Both the position numbers and the translations under genes were made by a program. A stretch of DNA of 64,000 bases from Mogibacterium timidum ATCC 33093 (GTDB lineage: Bacteria; Bacillota; Clostridia; Peptostreptococcales; Anaerovoracaceae), in the NCBI RefSeq assembly GCF_000525775.1, contig NZ_JALU01000024.1, positions 1-64,000 on the forward strand, given 5' to 3'. How positions within the stretch are numbered: position 1 is the first letter of the stretch; each line of letters starts with the position of its first letter. Positions 1 through 8,777 of the stretch are shown in pieces. The notes beneath the pieces are model-generated. The model was not told the DNA's origin. It saw only the letters and a list, made by a program, of their open reading frames with translations, and ran no database searches.

Positions 1-11
1 TATCTTCTTTC

Positions 12-64
12 AAAAAAGATAAAACCGCTATAGCCATTGAAATTTCAATGGCTATAGCGGTTTT
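12..64 (-). terminator. Intrinsic terminator of the minus-strand rluD-nadK-pepF group
   Basis: Positions 21-64 form a perfect 44-bp palindrome (two 22-base arms meeting at AAATTT). Read on the minus strand, the hairpin runs straight into TTTT, ATC and then six more T (positions 24 down to 12), which is a typical intrinsic terminator. The last codons and the TGA stop (45-47) of the pseudouridine synthase lie inside the right arm, so the coding end and the terminator share bases. On the plus strand a looser T-rich stretch follows after a gap, so weak termination from the other side is possible. Confidence 0.85.
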
Positions 65-944
65 GTAACACGTTTTTTGTCCTATAAGCCGGAAGTGACG
101 CCTCTACAGTTAATTTCTCCTTTGTCATAGGATGCCGAACTGTCATCTGTGCCGCATGTAAAGCCTGACGTTCCATCAGGCCCGGTGCGTCGCCGCCGTA
201 TAGACGGTCTCCGGTGATAGGATGGCCGACATGCTTTAAATGAACCCGTATTTGGTGCGTCCGCCCCGTATGGAGAGTGACCTCAACTAATGTGTTATTT
301 GTAAATCTCTCTAACACACGTACATCTGTTATGGCGTCTTTTCCGCCTTCTTCGAGAACTGTTCTCTTTATTGACTCCTCTCTGGGTCTGCCGATAGGAG
401 CATGAACAGTAAATTCATCTTCATCGATAATCCCATTTACTATAGCTATATACTGCTTATGTACTGTATTGGATCTCATCTGATGTGAGATATCGTTCTG
501 AGCATTGGCGTTCTTGGCTACGATAACAATACCTGATGTATCCATATCAATCCTGTTCGCAAACCTGATTTTATAACTCTGATCGTGATCCTGCATATAT
601 TTCATTATGCCGTTTGCAATTGTATGATGCGGATGCCCCTTGGTAGGATGGACTATAATACCGGGCTGTTTATTGATAAACATCAGATCATCGTCCTCAT
701 ACAGAACAATGACAGGAATATCCTCAACCGGGAAATCACTGGTCTCTTGCGGCAGTCTGATTGAAATCACATCTCCTTCTTCAGGTTTTTTGAATCCGGG
801 TGTTTGTATATCGTTTAGATCAACCAGCTGCTGATATTTCATCTTGGTTTTAAATCTGGATGAGAATTTGAAGTTGGCCTTGATAATCTGGTTGATTGAG
901 AGTCCAACCTCGTCTTGTGTAACGGTGTGATTGTATTTTTCCAT
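45..944 (-). CDS. RluA/RluD-family pseudouridine synthase
   Basis: A 299-residue protein of the RluA family, which isomerises uridine to pseudouridine in 23S rRNA or tRNA. The family signature containing the catalytic aspartate is NRIDMDTSG at residues 130-138, with Asp133 as the expected nucleophile. A later GRTHQIRVH motif also fits the family fold. Residues 1-75 resemble the short S4-like N-terminal part found in RluD-type members. It is the last gene of a minus-strand group after pepF and nadK, and its stop codon lies inside the terminator hairpin. The exact target uridine cannot be told from sequence, because RluD, RluC and YjbO-type paralogues look alike. Confidence 0.92.
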   Translation of the reverse strand: MEKYNHTVTQDEVGLSINQIIKANFKFSSRFKTKMKYQQLVDLNDIQTPGFKKPEEGDVISIRLPQETSDFPVEDIPVIVLYEDDDLMFINKQPGIIVHPTKGHPHHTIANGIMKYMQDHDQSYKIRFANRIDMDTSGIVIVAKNANAQNDISHQMRSNTVHKQYIAIVNGIIDEDEFTVHAPIGRPREESIKRTVLEEGGKDAITDVRVLERFTNNTLVEVTLHTGRTHQIRVHLKHVGHPITGDRLYGGDAPGLMERQALHAAQMTVRHPMTKEKLTVEASLPAYRTKNVLQNRYSH

Positions 945-980
945 TATTTCCTCTTGTTTTAATAGTATTTTCTACATTAT

Positions 981-1787
981 TTATAGTAATTTACCCTTCA
1001 GCTTTTCCCAGTAATCATAGCCCGGGAGCCTAACCAGTTGGATCTGGCTGTCGGACTGCGTGACGTCAATTTTGGAAACTCGGCTAAATTCTCTGGTAAA
1101 TCCGTCATAAGCGAGCAGCAGCTTATCGCCGACTGTACTTTTGCGAGTAATCATTCGTACTTTTTTGGAAGCAGGGTAGAGTATGCTTGATCTAAAGCAC
1201 CTATATGCACTGGTGTTCAAGGGTGCCATAGGCGTCAGCTGCAAAGCATCAAGCTGTGGTGCAACCAGAGAGCCTCCAAGAGAATAGTTGTGTGCCGTAG
1301 AACCAACAGATGTGGATACCAGCATTCCATCACCTATAAACTCCTGTATTGGAGTATCATCCATGATGATGGCAAGGTGTGCAAGTTTAGCGTACATCCC
1401 CATTACAAGTATTTCATTGATGCCGATAAGCTCGTGCACACCGTCTCTATCGGTAACCAAAGCTCTAATAGGCTTGATTTTTTCAATAGTGTATTCTCTG
1501 CGTTCAAAATATTCCACAAACATCTCCAGCTGAGAGGGCATCAACTCCTGAAAAAATCCGAGATGACCTGTATTTATTCCTATTATAGGAGTTTCAGGCA
1601 ATCTGCACTCATGAGCGCAATTCAGGAACGTTCCGTCTCCTCCAATGCACGCAATCAAATCAACTGACTCGTCGTACGTATCAGCGACTTCAATTTGACG
1701 AGCTTCCAAAACTTTAACGAGCTCAGCTCTGGTAGCCTTGGATAGTCCCGTATCATTACTATAGATGTATATCATTGTCGGTTTCAT
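981..1787 (-). CDS. nadK: NAD kinase
   Basis: A 268-residue cytoplasmic enzyme that phosphorylates NAD to NADP. The diagnostic GGDGT motif lies at residues 49-53, followed by the NTGHLGF motif and the GDGMLVSTSVGSTAH region that binds NAD in this family. The length matches Gram-positive NAD kinases. It lies between pepF (15-bp gap upstream) and the pseudouridine synthase (about 35 bp downstream) on the same strand, so a shared transcript ending at the terminator at 12-64 is likely. In many clostridia nadK sits near tlyA, argR and recN. Here it is detached from tlyA, which lies some 52 kb away at 53778. Confidence 0.93.
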   Translation of the reverse strand: MKPTMIYIYSNDTGLSKATRAELVKVLEARQIEVADTYDESVDLIACIGGDGTFLNCAHECRLPETPIIGINTGHLGFFQELMPSQLEMFVEYFERREYTIEKIKPIRALVTDRDGVHELIGINEILVMGMYAKLAHLAIIMDDTPIQEFIGDGMLVSTSVGSTAHNYSLGGSLVAPQLDALQLTPMAPLNTSAYRCFRSSILYPASKKVRMITRKSTVGDKLLLAYDGFTREFSRVSKIDVTQSDSQIQLVRLPGYDYWEKLKGKLL

Positions 1788-1801
1788 TTGAGTCCCTCAA
1801 T

Positions 1802-3604
1802 CTAGATCATCTCATCGAGCTCTGCAACGAGGTTATTGAATGTTGATAACGCAGAAAGAACCGGTTCCTCAGCGCTCATATCTACGCCCGCAATCTTGAG
1901 CAGCTCTATAGGATGGTTAGAATCTCCTGTTGTCAGGAATTTTAAATAATCATCGCGCTCTGCTTCTCCGCCGTTGAGGATTCTGTTTTCGATAGCGTTT
2001 GCTGCAGAGTAGCCTGTTGCATACTGATATACGTAGTACGCACGGTAGAAGTGTGGAATCCTCGACCACTCGTACTGTATAAGGTCATCGTGCTCGATAG
2101 CAGAACCGTAGTACATAGTGTTGAGCTTGTCATACTCCTTATTCAGCGTTTCTGCAGTGAGCGAACCGCCGGCTTCTACAAGCTCATGGGCTAACTTTTC
2201 AAATTCGGCAAACATAGTCTGCCTAAATAGAGTCCCTTTAAATTCGTCTATATAGAAGTTGACAAGATACTTCTTCATATCGTCAGATTCAGAGGTCTGA
2301 AGCAAGTAGTGAATAAGCAAAGTTTCATTCACTGTACTCGCAACCTCGGCAGTAAAAATCGAATGACTGCCATATATATATGGCTGTTCCTTGCGCGTGT
2401 AATACGAATGCATCGAGTGCCCGCCTTCGTGAACAAGCGTAAACACATCTCTGAGATCTCCGCTGTAATTCATCAAAATGTATGGGTAGCTATCATAGGA
2501 GCCAAAACTATATGCTCCCGAGGTCTTGCCTTTATTCTCATAGACATCCACCCAGCGCTCTTCAGTCAAGCCCTTGCGAAGCACGCTGACATATTCCTCA
2601 CCAAGAGGAGCGAGTGCTTTGCATGCGATATCAACAGCCTCTTCAAAGCTGCACTTGAGGCCTTCGGGTTTAACCAGAGGTCTGTATACATCGTACATTT
2701 TAAGCTCGTCTACCCCAAGGGCTCGCTTTCTGAGCTCCATATATCTATGCATAGCCGGTAAGCTTCTGTGCACTGCATCAATAAGGTTCTCGTATACGGA
2801 GATAGGGATGCATTCGCCAGACAACGCACTGTCGAGAGTTGATTCATATTTGCGCATTCGTGACATAATCACATCATGCTTGACGTTGTAGTTGTACATA
2901 ACCGAAATGGAATTGTTAAATTCCTTATATCGTCCATAAAGCAATTCAAAAGCTTGCTTTCTCACGTTGCGATCTTCCGACTCCATGAGCTGTACGTAAT
3001 TGCCATGGGTTAGCTCTACCTCATTGCCGTCATCATCTGTAACAGTGCCAAATGTTAAGTCGGCATCGCTGAACATCGTATATATCTCGTCCGGGGCTTT
3101 TGCCGTCTCACTCAGCTGCGCTATTATTCGTTCTTCATCAGATGAGAGAACGTGCGGTTTGCTGATCATGATGGAATCGAGCATAAACTTATAAACTTTG
3201 AGTTCAGATAGCTCTGCGACATAGCGGTCAATAGTCTCCTTGTCGGTTTCGAGGAGTTCAGGCGTGAAGAATGACAGGTTGGCTGATATCTGAGCTACAA
3301 CTGATAACGATTTGCTGTTCATCTCAGTGTATTTTGAATTTGCATTGTCCTCATCATGACGCATGCGAGAGTATACAAAAGCATTTTCCGCCTTGCGCAT
3401 AATATCGACATACAGGTCGAGAGCGTTCAGCAGATGCGAAGCGGATGATGTAATCGTTCCTCTAAGCGATGAGAATTCCTGACTTTCGGTTAGGGCGGAG
3501 GTTAAATCCTCGTCCCATTTTGATTCGTCAGGATACATAGCTTCAATATTCCATTTATCATAAGCCGCTATCTCGGAGCGGTTTTTTGATTCGTATTTAT
3601 TCAT
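1802..3604 (-). CDS. pepF: Oligoendopeptidase F (M3B metallopeptidase)
   Basis: A 600-residue zinc endopeptidase that trims short peptides in the cytoplasm. The zinc site HEGGH is at residues 392-396, followed about 25 residues later by the FTAEVAS segment with the third zinc ligand glutamate. The length is the usual one for PepF (about 600). No signal peptide is seen. On the minus strand AAGGAG sits 8 bases before the ATG, so the start is well supported. It is the first gene of the minus-strand group and is driven from the symmetric promoter region at 3619-3650, giving an expected leader of about 30 bases. Confidence 0.94.
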   Translation of the reverse strand: MNKYESKNRSEIAAYDKWNIEAMYPDESKWDEDLTSALTESQEFSSLRGTITSSASHLLNALDLYVDIMRKAENAFVYSRMRHDEDNANSKYTEMNSKSLSVVAQISANLSFFTPELLETDKETIDRYVAELSELKVYKFMLDSIMISKPHVLSSDEERIIAQLSETAKAPDEIYTMFSDADLTFGTVTDDDGNEVELTHGNYVQLMESEDRNVRKQAFELLYGRYKEFNNSISVMYNYNVKHDVIMSRMRKYESTLDSALSGECIPISVYENLIDAVHRSLPAMHRYMELRKRALGVDELKMYDVYRPLVKPEGLKCSFEEAVDIACKALAPLGEEYVSVLRKGLTEERWVDVYENKGKTSGAYSFGSYDSYPYILMNYSGDLRDVFTLVHEGGHSMHSYYTRKEQPYIYGSHSIFTAEVASTVNETLLIHYLLQTSESDDMKKYLVNFYIDEFKGTLFRQTMFAEFEKLAHELVEAGGSLTAETLNKEYDKLNTMYYGSAIEHDDLIQYEWSRIPHFYRAYYVYQYATGYSAANAIENRILNGGEAERDDYLKFLTTGDSNHPIELLKIAGVDMSAEEPVLSALSTFNNLVAELDEMI

Positions 3605-3618
3605 TTAGTTAACTCCTT

Positions 3619-3650
3619 ATGCTATAATTGACGATGTATCATTATAGCAT
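3619..3650. promoter_or_regulatory. Symmetric divergent promoter region between pepF and the acidic protein gene
   Basis: ATGCTATAAT (3619-3628) and its exact reverse complement ATTATAGCAT (3641-3650) flank a 12-base spacer. Each arm carries a consensus -10 box: TATAAT at 3623-3628 for the plus strand and at 3646-3641 for the minus strand. The predicted start sites fall back to back near 3634-3635. A minus-strand -35 (TTCACC, 3669-3664) has 17-base spacing. The plus-strand -35 at 3600-3605 is poor. The two polymerase footprints would overlap. Confidence 0.5.
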
Positions 3651-3672
3651 AAATCATTTTAAAGGTGAATTA

Positions 3673-4194
3673 ATGGACAGAGATAAGCTGTACGAAATAT
3701 TGGATATTGAGTCTCCCGACGAGTTCGAGTACTACGAAAATCTGTCAGCTCTGTTGGAAGCAGATGAAATGATAGACAGTGATCTCATTTTAGCCTTGCT
3801 GAAGGAAATAGAGCTCGAAAAACTCGCGGATATGTTAGAATCATACTTTGACGAATGGAACAAGGTAATCCCGGATGAGCTTGCCGAATTGTATGTGACC
3901 ATCGATACCGCAAAGCTCAGTATAATGGGAAATTTCAACGAATATATGACGGATGAAGATTATTCTTCGCTCGCTCAAGCGATATATGATTTTAGACGCT
4001 GGTACGTACTCGAGGATCACGTGCATGACGAGGAGTCGGGAATTGAACTCAATGTGAGGGATGCGCGATACAACTTGAGCGCATCGAGATTCACAGGAGA
4101 CGAATGTAATTACAATTTTGACGATGCATATCAATATGTCGGAGATTCATACTCGGTCAAGGTATCTGACATCATAGAGGCTGAATACAATTAG
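3673..4194 (+). CDS. Unknown acidic protein
   Basis: I do not recognise this 173-residue protein. The ATG at 3673 is chosen because AAAGGTG stands 6 bases upstream. An in-frame ATG at 3628 lies inside the promoter and has no ribosome binding site. About a quarter of the residues are Asp or Glu against roughly a dozen Lys or Arg, so the protein is strongly acidic. It has no signal peptide, membrane segment or known metal motif. The N-terminal 80 residues look helical and the C-terminal part is rich in Tyr, Asp and Asn. It ends 8 bases before the M16 peptidase gene and should share its transcript. A cytoplasmic binding or regulatory role is possible, but nothing in the sequence says which. Confidence 0.75.
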   Translation: MDRDKLYEILDIESPDEFEYYENLSALLEADEMIDSDLILALLKEIELEKLADMLESYFDEWNKVIPDELAELYVTIDTAKLSIMGNFNEYMTDEDYSSLAQAIYDFRRWYVLEDHVHDEESGIELNVRDARYNLSASRFTGDECNYNFDDAYQYVGDSYSVKVSDIIEAEYN

Positions 4195-4202
4195 GAGGAC
4201 AT

Positions 4203-5432
4203 ATGCTGGAAGTTATTGCGCTCGATTCGGGCGTTAGACTAATACTAAATTCGATGGATTCAGTGAGATCGTTATCCATCGGTATATGGTGCAACAACGG
4301 CTCGGTGAATGAGAATGACGATGAGCAGGGGATATCTCATTTTATCGAGCATATGCTTTTTAAAGGTACGGAAAACCGCAGTCACTTCGATATCGTCAAC
4401 GAAATCGACAGTCTGGGCGGTCAGATGAACGCTTTTACAGGCAAGGAAGCCACCTGCTTTTATGTAAAATGCCTTGATGAACATTTTCGTGCGACAGCAG
4501 ATGTGCTTACCGACATGATCTGCCATCCGACGTTTCCGGCAGACGAGCTTGAGAAGGAGAAGCTTGTAATCGTTGAAGAGATCAACATGAATGCTGATGA
4601 TCCTGACGATGTTGCGTTTGACATGCTTGAAGACAGTATTTATGTGGGGATGAGAATGGCGCATCCGGTGCTTGGTACCAAGGAAACTGTGTCTTCGTTT
4701 GATCATGACAAGCTAAATGAGTACTATTTTAATCACTACACAAGAGACGAGATTGTAGTATCGATAGCGGGATCGTTTGACAAGGCGGAGGTGATAGGGT
4801 ACTTTGCCGAAAAGTTTTACAACCTCAAGGAGCACAGAGCAGACAGTACAGTCAAGAATATATCCAAGGTTCCTGATGGCAGCTATCTGGAGATTCGCAA
4901 GGAGATTGAACAGTCGCATTTGGCTATGGGCGTAAGGCTGTTTCCGGCGGATGATGACAGAAGATATCCGATGATGCTCTTATCCAATCTGCTGGGGGGA
5001 GGCATGTCCTCGCGTCTGATGCAAAATGTCCGTGTCAAGAAAGGGCTGGCATATTCAGTCTATGCCATGACTGGCTTCTATGCGCATATTGGAGTATTCA
5101 TCATTTCGGCCGGAGTTGCAAAGGAAAGAACACAGGAAGCTCTCGATGCTATCAGAGAAGAATTGGACAGGCTCAAAGGTGATGATATCAGCCTAATGGA
5201 GTTCAACAGCTCAAAGGAGCAGCTCAAGTCCGGATTTATATTCAGTCAGGAAAGTGTACAGAGCCTGATGATATTTAATGGGCGAAATATGCTCACATAT
5301 GGTCGGTGTATTTCACCTTCTGAAGTGCTTCAGACAATTGAACGTATCACACTCGACGATATTAACGCTATCAAGTACATGATAGCTGATTACGATTCAT
5401 ATAGCATAATTAATGTTACGGGTAAAAATTAA
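4203..5432 (+). CDS. M16-family zinc peptidase (processing-peptidase-like)
   Basis: A 409-residue member of the pitrilysin/M16 family. The inverted zinc motif is HFIEH at residues 46-50, and a conserved glutamate (Glu126) lies 76 residues further on as the third ligand. The length fits single-chain bacterial members such as Bacillus YmxG/MlpA. No export signal is seen, so it should act in the cytoplasm. GGAGG at 4194-4198 overlaps the end of the preceding acidic protein gene, which points to translational coupling. In many Firmicutes this gene stands beside dut, as it does here. Confidence 0.9.
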   Translation: MLEVIALDSGVRLILNSMDSVRSLSIGIWCNNGSVNENDDEQGISHFIEHMLFKGTENRSHFDIVNEIDSLGGQMNAFTGKEATCFYVKCLDEHFRATADVLTDMICHPTFPADELEKEKLVIVEEINMNADDPDDVAFDMLEDSIYVGMRMAHPVLGTKETVSSFDHDKLNEYYFNHYTRDEIVVSIAGSFDKAEVIGYFAEKFYNLKEHRADSTVKNISKVPDGSYLEIRKEIEQSHLAMGVRLFPADDDRRYPMMLLSNLLGGGMSSRLMQNVRVKKGLAYSVYAMTGFYAHIGVFIISAGVAKERTQEALDAIREELDRLKGDDISLMEFNSSKEQLKSGFIFSQESVQSLMIFNGRNMLTYGRCISPSEVLQTIERITLDDINAIKYMIADYDSYSIINVTGKN

Positions 5433-5516
5433 CCGTTAAATATATGAGTTTGCTACTATATACTTCGTACTTATCGTCGAAGCGCTAACGATAAAACAGA
5501 AAGGATATCATTAATT

Positions 5517-5951
5517 ATGGAGCTGAAAGTTATTTCAAGGAGCGGTGTTTTGCCGGGATACGCTACCGACGGAGCTTCAGGTCTGGACCTCAGGGCTTAT
5601 CTGGATGAATCCATTACACTGGCTCCTATGGAGAGACGCTTAATTTCTACCGGTATTTTCATACAGATTCCGGAAGGCTATGAAGGTCAGGTTAGGGCTA
5701 GGTCGGGACTTGCCATTAAGCATGGGATCGGGCTTGTAAACAGCATCGGTACGATCGATTCCGATTACAGAGGTGAGCTCAAGATACCGATGATAAACTT
5801 TGGAAGTGAAGAATTTACTGTTCATAACGGAGACAGAGTTGCTCAGCTTGTAATTGCCGCTTATGAGAGAGTTGAGCCGGTTTTAGTCGAAGAACTGGAT
5901 GATACTGAACGCGGTGCAGGCGGTTTTGGACACACAGGGGTAAAGGGATAG
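5517..5951 (+). CDS. dut: dUTP diphosphatase (dUTPase)
   Basis: A 144-residue trimeric dUTPase that hydrolyses dUTP to dUMP and pyrophosphate, keeping uracil out of DNA and feeding thymidylate synthesis. All five family motifs can be seen, including RSGLA near residue 62, GTIDSDYRG at 78-86 with the catalytic Asp81, and the C-terminal RGAGGFGHTG lid at 132-141. GAAAGG precedes the ATG. The next gene, an HD-type dNTP triphosphohydrolase, starts one base after its stop, giving a small nucleotide-pool-sanitising pair in front of primase. Confidence 0.96.
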   Translation: MELKVISRSGVLPGYATDGASGLDLRAYLDESITLAPMERRLISTGIFIQIPEGYEGQVRARSGLAIKHGIGLVNSIGTIDSDYRGELKIPMINFGSEEFTVHNGDRVAQLVIAAYERVEPVLVEELDDTERGAGGFGHTGVKG

Positions 5952-6971
5952 ATGCTATTAAGACAAGAGCTTGAAGAGCGTGAATATGAACTGCTCGATG
6001 CAAGAGCATCCAAAGCTCTGGCATCCGCCGGCAGAGAGGTTCCCGAAGAAAAGTGCGACTTCCGTACGGACTATCAACGTGACCGTGATAGAATTATTCA
6101 TTCAAAGGCATTTCGGAGGCTTATGCACAAGACTCAGGTATTTCTCGCACCCGAAGGAGACCACTATCGGACGAGATTAACACATACCCTTGAAGTTGCC
6201 CAGGTTGCGAGGACTATAGCCAGAATTCTCAATTACAACGAAGATTTGACCGAGGCGATTGCTCTGGGTCATGATTTAGGGCACACTCCATTCGGTCACA
6301 ACGGCGAGGATGTGCTCAACCGCATTCACGAGGGTGGCTTCCGTCACAACGAGCAGAGCTTGCGAACAGTCGAGCGCCTTGAATGTACTGCCAAAAGAAT
6401 AGGGCTTAACCTTACAAAGGAGGTACGGGACGGGATTCTGAATCATCGCGGTGCAGTAATCCCTATCACACTGGAAGGTCAGATCGTCAAGATTAGCGAC
6501 AGAATCGCCTATATTAATCACGATATTGACGATGCGATTCGCAGCAATGTTATCAGTGCTGCAGATTTACCTGCCGAGGATCTTGATATTCTCGGTCATT
6601 CGCATAGTATGCGCATCAATAATCTGATAACGGACCTCGCCAGAACAAGTGATGGGAAGGATGTCATCAAGCTTAGCCCTGATTATAACGACGCGCTTTT
6701 ACATCTTCGAAAATATATGTTTGATAATGTATATTGCAGCGAACTTGTTAAGAAAGAGGAAGATATGAATAAAGTCGAAGTCGTCATCACTGCACTCTAT
6801 GATTATTTCGTTCAGCATCCTGCCAAAATGCCCGAGCTTTATCGCGAGGTTGCATCGGAGGATGGAACCGGGATTGCAGTTAAGGATTATGTTGCGGGTA
6901 TGACAGATCGCTATGCGATATCTCTATATTCAGAACTTTTCGTTCCTCGCGGCTGGACAGATTTTAAATAA
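5952..6971 (+). CDS. HD-domain dNTP triphosphohydrolase (dGTPase-like)
   Basis: A 339-residue deoxynucleoside triphosphate triphosphohydrolase of the HD superfamily, releasing deoxynucleoside and triphosphate. The metal ligands are in HTLEVAQVA (His78) and GHDLGHTPFGH (His107, Asp108). FRHNEQS further on is typical of dGTPase-type enzymes. The length matches the shorter Gram-positive form rather than the 505-residue E. coli Dgt. It starts directly after dut and ends 42 bases before dnaG, so its product acts on the same dNTP pool used by replication. Its true nucleotide preference cannot be read from sequence. Confidence 0.9.
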   Translation: MLLRQELEEREYELLDARASKALASAGREVPEEKCDFRTDYQRDRDRIIHSKAFRRLMHKTQVFLAPEGDHYRTRLTHTLEVAQVARTIARILNYNEDLTEAIALGHDLGHTPFGHNGEDVLNRIHEGGFRHNEQSLRTVERLECTAKRIGLNLTKEVRDGILNHRGAVIPITLEGQIVKISDRIAYINHDIDDAIRSNVISAADLPAEDLDILGHSHSMRINNLITDLARTSDGKDVIKLSPDYNDALLHLRKYMFDNVYCSELVKKEEDMNKVEVVITALYDYFVQHPAKMPELYREVASEDGTGIAVKDYVAGMTDRYAISLYSELFVPRGWTDFK

Positions 6972-7013
6972 TGATTTATTTTGCGCACAAGCCTAGAGCA
7001 GTAAGGAGAGACT

Positions 7014-8774
7014 ATGGCATTCAACAGCAATTTTGTAGATGAGATTAAATCGAAAGTCAATATTGTAGATGTCATCGGACGTGAAGTCCCCCTCAAGCGT
7101 GCTGGTAGCAATTACAAAGGACTGTGTCCCTTTCACAATGAGAAGACACCATCCTTTATGGTCAACGAGCAAAAACAGATATTCAACTGCTTTGGCTGTG
7201 GAGAGAAAGGTGACGTTATTCACTTCGTTCAGCGATATAACAACCTCGAATTTATGGAGGCATGCGAAAAGCTGGCAGAAGAGTACAACATCGAGCTTCC
7301 TAAGCGTGGTGGTCATAAGAAAGTTGATTTGACTCACTACTACGAGATAAACTCCATGGCTGCCAGATTTTTCTTTGATAATCTGACGAAGCATGCTAAC
7401 CCTGGATACACGTATATCCATAAGCGCGGACTTAGTGATGACACTATTCGCCATTTTGGTCTGGGATACTCGCCTAATTCATGGAATAACCTTTATGACT
7501 ATTTGCGAGATAAAGGCGTGTCCGACGAGGATATGCTCAAGCTGGGGCTTGTCAATAAGGGCAAGAAAGGTCTGTATGACAAATTTCGCGGACGAGTCAT
7601 GTTTCCTATCTTCAACACTCAGAGTAAGATCATAGGCTTTGGAGGCAGGGCGCTTGGTGATGAGATACCTAAATACCTCAATTCTTCGGAGAGTGATGTG
7701 TTCCTCAAGAAGAACAATCTATACGGACTAAACTTCACCAAAAAGTACATTGGAAAGGACGATCAAGTCCTGATGGTCGAAGGATATATGGACGCTATTT
7801 CTCTTTATCAGAGTGGCGTTCGTAATGTTGTCGCTTCGCTTGGAACCGCATTGACGGAGAATCAATGCCAATTGATCACCAGATACACCAAGAATGTCGT
7901 GTTATCATACGATTCCGACAGTGCCGGTATCAAGGCGGCACTCAGAGGTATTGATGTAATGCGCACAGTGCACGCTAACGTCAGGATACTCCAAATTAAA
8001 GGCGGTAAGGATCCTGATGAATTCGTCAAAAAATATGGCAAGGAGGAATTTTTAAAGCTGGTAACAGGGGCGTTGCCGGCCACTGATTTCTCACTGGAGA
8101 TGATTAAGAAGAATTTCAACCTTGACGACAATCTCGAGTTGATTGAGTACGTGCGCAGTTGTGTGCCTATTCTCAAAAAGCTCGGAGCCGTCGAACAGGA
8201 TCTGTATATCAAAAAATTGGCTACAGAGTTTGATATCTCTGAGCATGCAATTCACACGGAGCTTGCTTCAGCTGAAGGGTCAAGAAGATACGGATATAAC
8301 AATAACCGCCTTTCTGACAGACAAGATCGCATTCGTTTAAAATACAGTAATGACGAGCGCATAGAACTGTCGTTACTCTATCTGCTGACAAGGGATGCGC
8401 GTTTTCTCGGGCAATTTGCTGAGGACGGCATTGAGTTCAGAACCGGCATAGGCCAGCAGTTTTTTGAGATTGCCGAGAAGTTAATCAGTGGAAAAGCTGC
8501 TTCGGAAATACGGATAGAGGATGTATATAAAGAAGTGGATCCTGAGGATGAAAAGAAGCTTCGGAACCTGCTCTCAAATATAAGAATAGGTGCGGATGAA
8601 GCTTCGTACTATAGAGAATGTTACGTCAAGTATATGCAGATGCAATATGGGGAAAAGATAATAGAGCTTCAAAACGCGATTGCAGTCGCAGAGAAGCTGG
8701 GAAATGAAGAAGAGATCTCACGTCTTGCGCTGCAGCTACAAGATATAGAAACTAAAAGAAGAAAGGTCAGGTAG
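7014..8774 (+). CDS. dnaG: DNA primase
   Basis: A 586-residue primase that lays down RNA primers at the replication fork. The N-terminal CHC2 zinc ribbon has Cys38, His41, Cys59 and Cys62. The central TOPRIM domain begins near residue 250 with the VEGYMDA motif that holds the metal-binding glutamate. The C-terminal 150 residues are the helicase-binding region. AAGGAG lies 7 bases before the ATG. sigA follows after 3 bases, forming the primase-sigma factor part of the macromolecular synthesis operon. rpsU, which heads that operon in many bacteria, is not present here. An HD dNTPase takes its place. Confidence 0.97.
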   Translation: MAFNSNFVDEIKSKVNIVDVIGREVPLKRAGSNYKGLCPFHNEKTPSFMVNEQKQIFNCFGCGEKGDVIHFVQRYNNLEFMEACEKLAEEYNIELPKRGGHKKVDLTHYYEINSMAARFFFDNLTKHANPGYTYIHKRGLSDDTIRHFGLGYSPNSWNNLYDYLRDKGVSDEDMLKLGLVNKGKKGLYDKFRGRVMFPIFNTQSKIIGFGGRALGDEIPKYLNSSESDVFLKKNNLYGLNFTKKYIGKDDQVLMVEGYMDAISLYQSGVRNVVASLGTALTENQCQLITRYTKNVVLSYDSDSAGIKAALRGIDVMRTVHANVRILQIKGGKDPDEFVKKYGKEEFLKLVTGALPATDFSLEMIKKNFNLDDNLELIEYVRSCVPILKKLGAVEQDLYIKKLATEFDISEHAIHTELASAEGSRRYGYNNNRLSDRQDRIRLKYSNDERIELSLLYLLTRDARFLGQFAEDGIEFRTGIGQQFFEIAEKLISGKAASEIRIEDVYKEVDPEDEKKLRNLLSNIRIGADEASYYRECYVKYMQMQYGEKIIELQNAIAVAEKLGNEEEISRLALQLQDIETKRRKVR

Positions 8775-8777
8775 AAC

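Noticed and set aside
5471-5494. TTATCGT ... ACGATAA inverted repeat before dut considered as a terminator
   Set aside because: The stem is AT-rich with an 11-base loop and no T run, so it is too weak to call. A nearby TATACT has no matching -35 either.
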